Made by a program: the position numbers and the translations under genes
NCBI GenBank assembly: GCA_031262285.1
Contig: JAISHZ010000024.1
Coordinates: 1-8,771, forward strand
Length of the DNA stretch: 8,771 nucleotides
Direction of reading: 5' to 3'
DNA from: Lachnospiraceae bacterium
GTDB lineage: Bacteria > Bacillota_A > Clostridia > Lachnospirales > Lachnospiraceae
In this document: one piece after another, positions 8,114 to 8,771 of the stretch
How the letters are laid out: every line of letters begins with the position of its first letter
Position numbering within the stretch: the first letter of the stretch is position 1
The notes under the pieces: generated by a model
The model's input: the letters and a program-made list of their open reading frames with translations, nothing else
Databases searched by the model: none
What the model was told of the DNA's origin: nothing

Positions 8114-8771
8114 AACCTTGCACCTCCGTTTCGCTGATAAAGATCTCTTCTAAAGTTAAAGGAAGCAACTCCCAAAAGGTTGGTTTCAAAGTTTCCATCA
8201 CGCTTGTAATGAAGTCTTTTTCGCCTCTGATCGTCAAAGTATAAAGAGTGCCTCGATGATCCTTTTTGAGAATGGGGAGTTGCTCTTCCAATTGCTGCAA
8301 ATCTTCTTCTTTTTGAAAAGCGCATTGTAGTCTGTGAATCCCAAGTTTCATATCATCCAAATCTTTGCTGAGCAGCACACCACCATTGTGTAAAAGCCCC
8401 ACATGGTCACAGATATCTTCCAGCTCACGCAAATTGTGAGAAGCAATAATCGGTGTCAGCTTCCGATTGTCAATTTCACGGATAAACAAGCTTTTGACCG
8501 CTTGTCGCATCACAGGATCCAATCCGTCAAATGTTTCATCACACAGCAGGTATTTCGTTCCGGCGCACACGCCGTATAGGATGGAGAGCTGCCGCTTCAT
8601 GCCTTTTGAAAAACTGCCGATCTTCCGATGGCAATCCAGTTTCACCGTATCTAACAGTGACAAAAATCGCTTTTCGTCAAACGCGGGGTAATACACTTGA
8701 TAGAACCGCATGAGTTCCATAGGGGTATCATTGTTTTTGTAATATGGTTCATCCGGAATATAGAAAATAGA
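8085..8771 (-). CDS. ABC transporter ATP-binding protein, 5'-truncated by window edge
   Basis: This is the nucleotide-binding subunit that should power the adjacent permease. The frame is open to the right edge; 228 C-terminal residues are visible. Visible numbering starts at the edge with SIFYIPDEPYY, the segment that usually follows the Q-loop. The ABC signature is SFSKGMKRQL (53-62), Walker B is YLLCDE (74-79) with E79 as catalytic glutamate, the D-loop is GLD (83-85), and the switch histidine is H112 in IIASHN. Walker A and the true start are outside the window; an internal ATG at 8720 is not a plausible start because homology continues upstream of it. The tail, with PLTLEEIFISETEVQGYD, is typical of YtrB/BcrA-like ATPases and shows the C-terminus is intact. 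The stop (8087-8085) falls 29 bases inside the permease gene. Many such operons begin with a GntR-family (YtrA-like) regulator, which would lie beyond the edge here; that is inference. Confidence 0.95.
   Translation of the reverse strand, partial: SIFYIPDEPYYKNNDTPMELMRFYQVYYPAFDEKRFLSLLDTVKLDCHRKIGSFSKGMKRQLSILYGVCAGTKYLLCDETFDGLDPVMRQAVKSLFIREIDNRKLTPIIASHNLRELEDICDHVGLLHNGGVLLSKDLDDMKLGIHRLQCAFQKEEDLQQLEEQLPILKKDHRGTLYTLTIRGEKDFITSVMETLKPTFWELLPLTLEEIFISETEVQGYDFKKFFLS
8121..8127 (-). promoter_or_regulatory. Ribosome binding site of the permease inside the ATPase gene
   Basis: On the minus strand the sequence reads GGAGGTG followed by a 7-base spacer to the ATG at 8113-8111. It lies within the last codons of the ATPase gene, so the permease start is reached by ribosomes finishing the upstream gene. 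This fixes the start codon and suggests translational coupling. Confidence 0.8.

Noticed and set aside
1..8771. Search for a mobile, defence or otherwise novel system (CRISPR, retron, toxin-antitoxin, insertion sequence, phage genes)
   Set aside because: All but about 30 bases are occupied by four genes of recognisable families. I saw no repeat array, transposase, integrase, reverse transcriptase or small toxin-like gene.

Overview
The window is ordinary-looking Gram-positive chromosome. It is densely coding, has strong Shine-Dalgarno sequences, and is of moderate GC (roughly mid-40s percent by eye). The long clade-2 isoleucyl-tRNA synthetase, a clostridial-style glycogen/alpha-glucan phosphorylase and a two-gene ABC-2 exporter together suggest an anaerobic Bacillota of the Clostridia type. 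The genus cannot be read from the sequence.

Layout. The left part (1-5621) is read on the plus strand. It starts inside ileS, which is cut by the window edge exactly at its HIGH motif. After only 17 bases comes a complete glycogen phosphorylase gene (glgP) that appears to start with TTG. The right part (5636-8771) is read on the minus strand: an ABC transporter ATPase, cut at the right edge before its Walker A region, overlaps by 29 bases a complete 825-residue permease. The two units converge, with 14 bases between the opposing stop codons, and share a GC-rich hairpin. The permease stop codon lies in that hairpin's loop and its last codons lie in the stem.

How the genes work together. ileS charges tRNA-Ile for translation. 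glgP releases glucose-1-phosphate from storage glucan. They are probably co-transcribed by position, but no biochemical link is evident. The ATPase and permease should form one ABC-2 type transporter of the broad YtrB/YtrC-like kind, with the permease carrying a large extracytoplasmic C-terminal domain of unknown role. The substrate cannot be inferred.

There is no non-coding stretch over 300 bases. I see no tRNA, rRNA, CRISPR array, insertion sequence, phage gene or attachment site. I found no convincing previously undescribed system. The most interesting items are the terminator that overlaps coding sequence and the permease's uncharacterised external domain.
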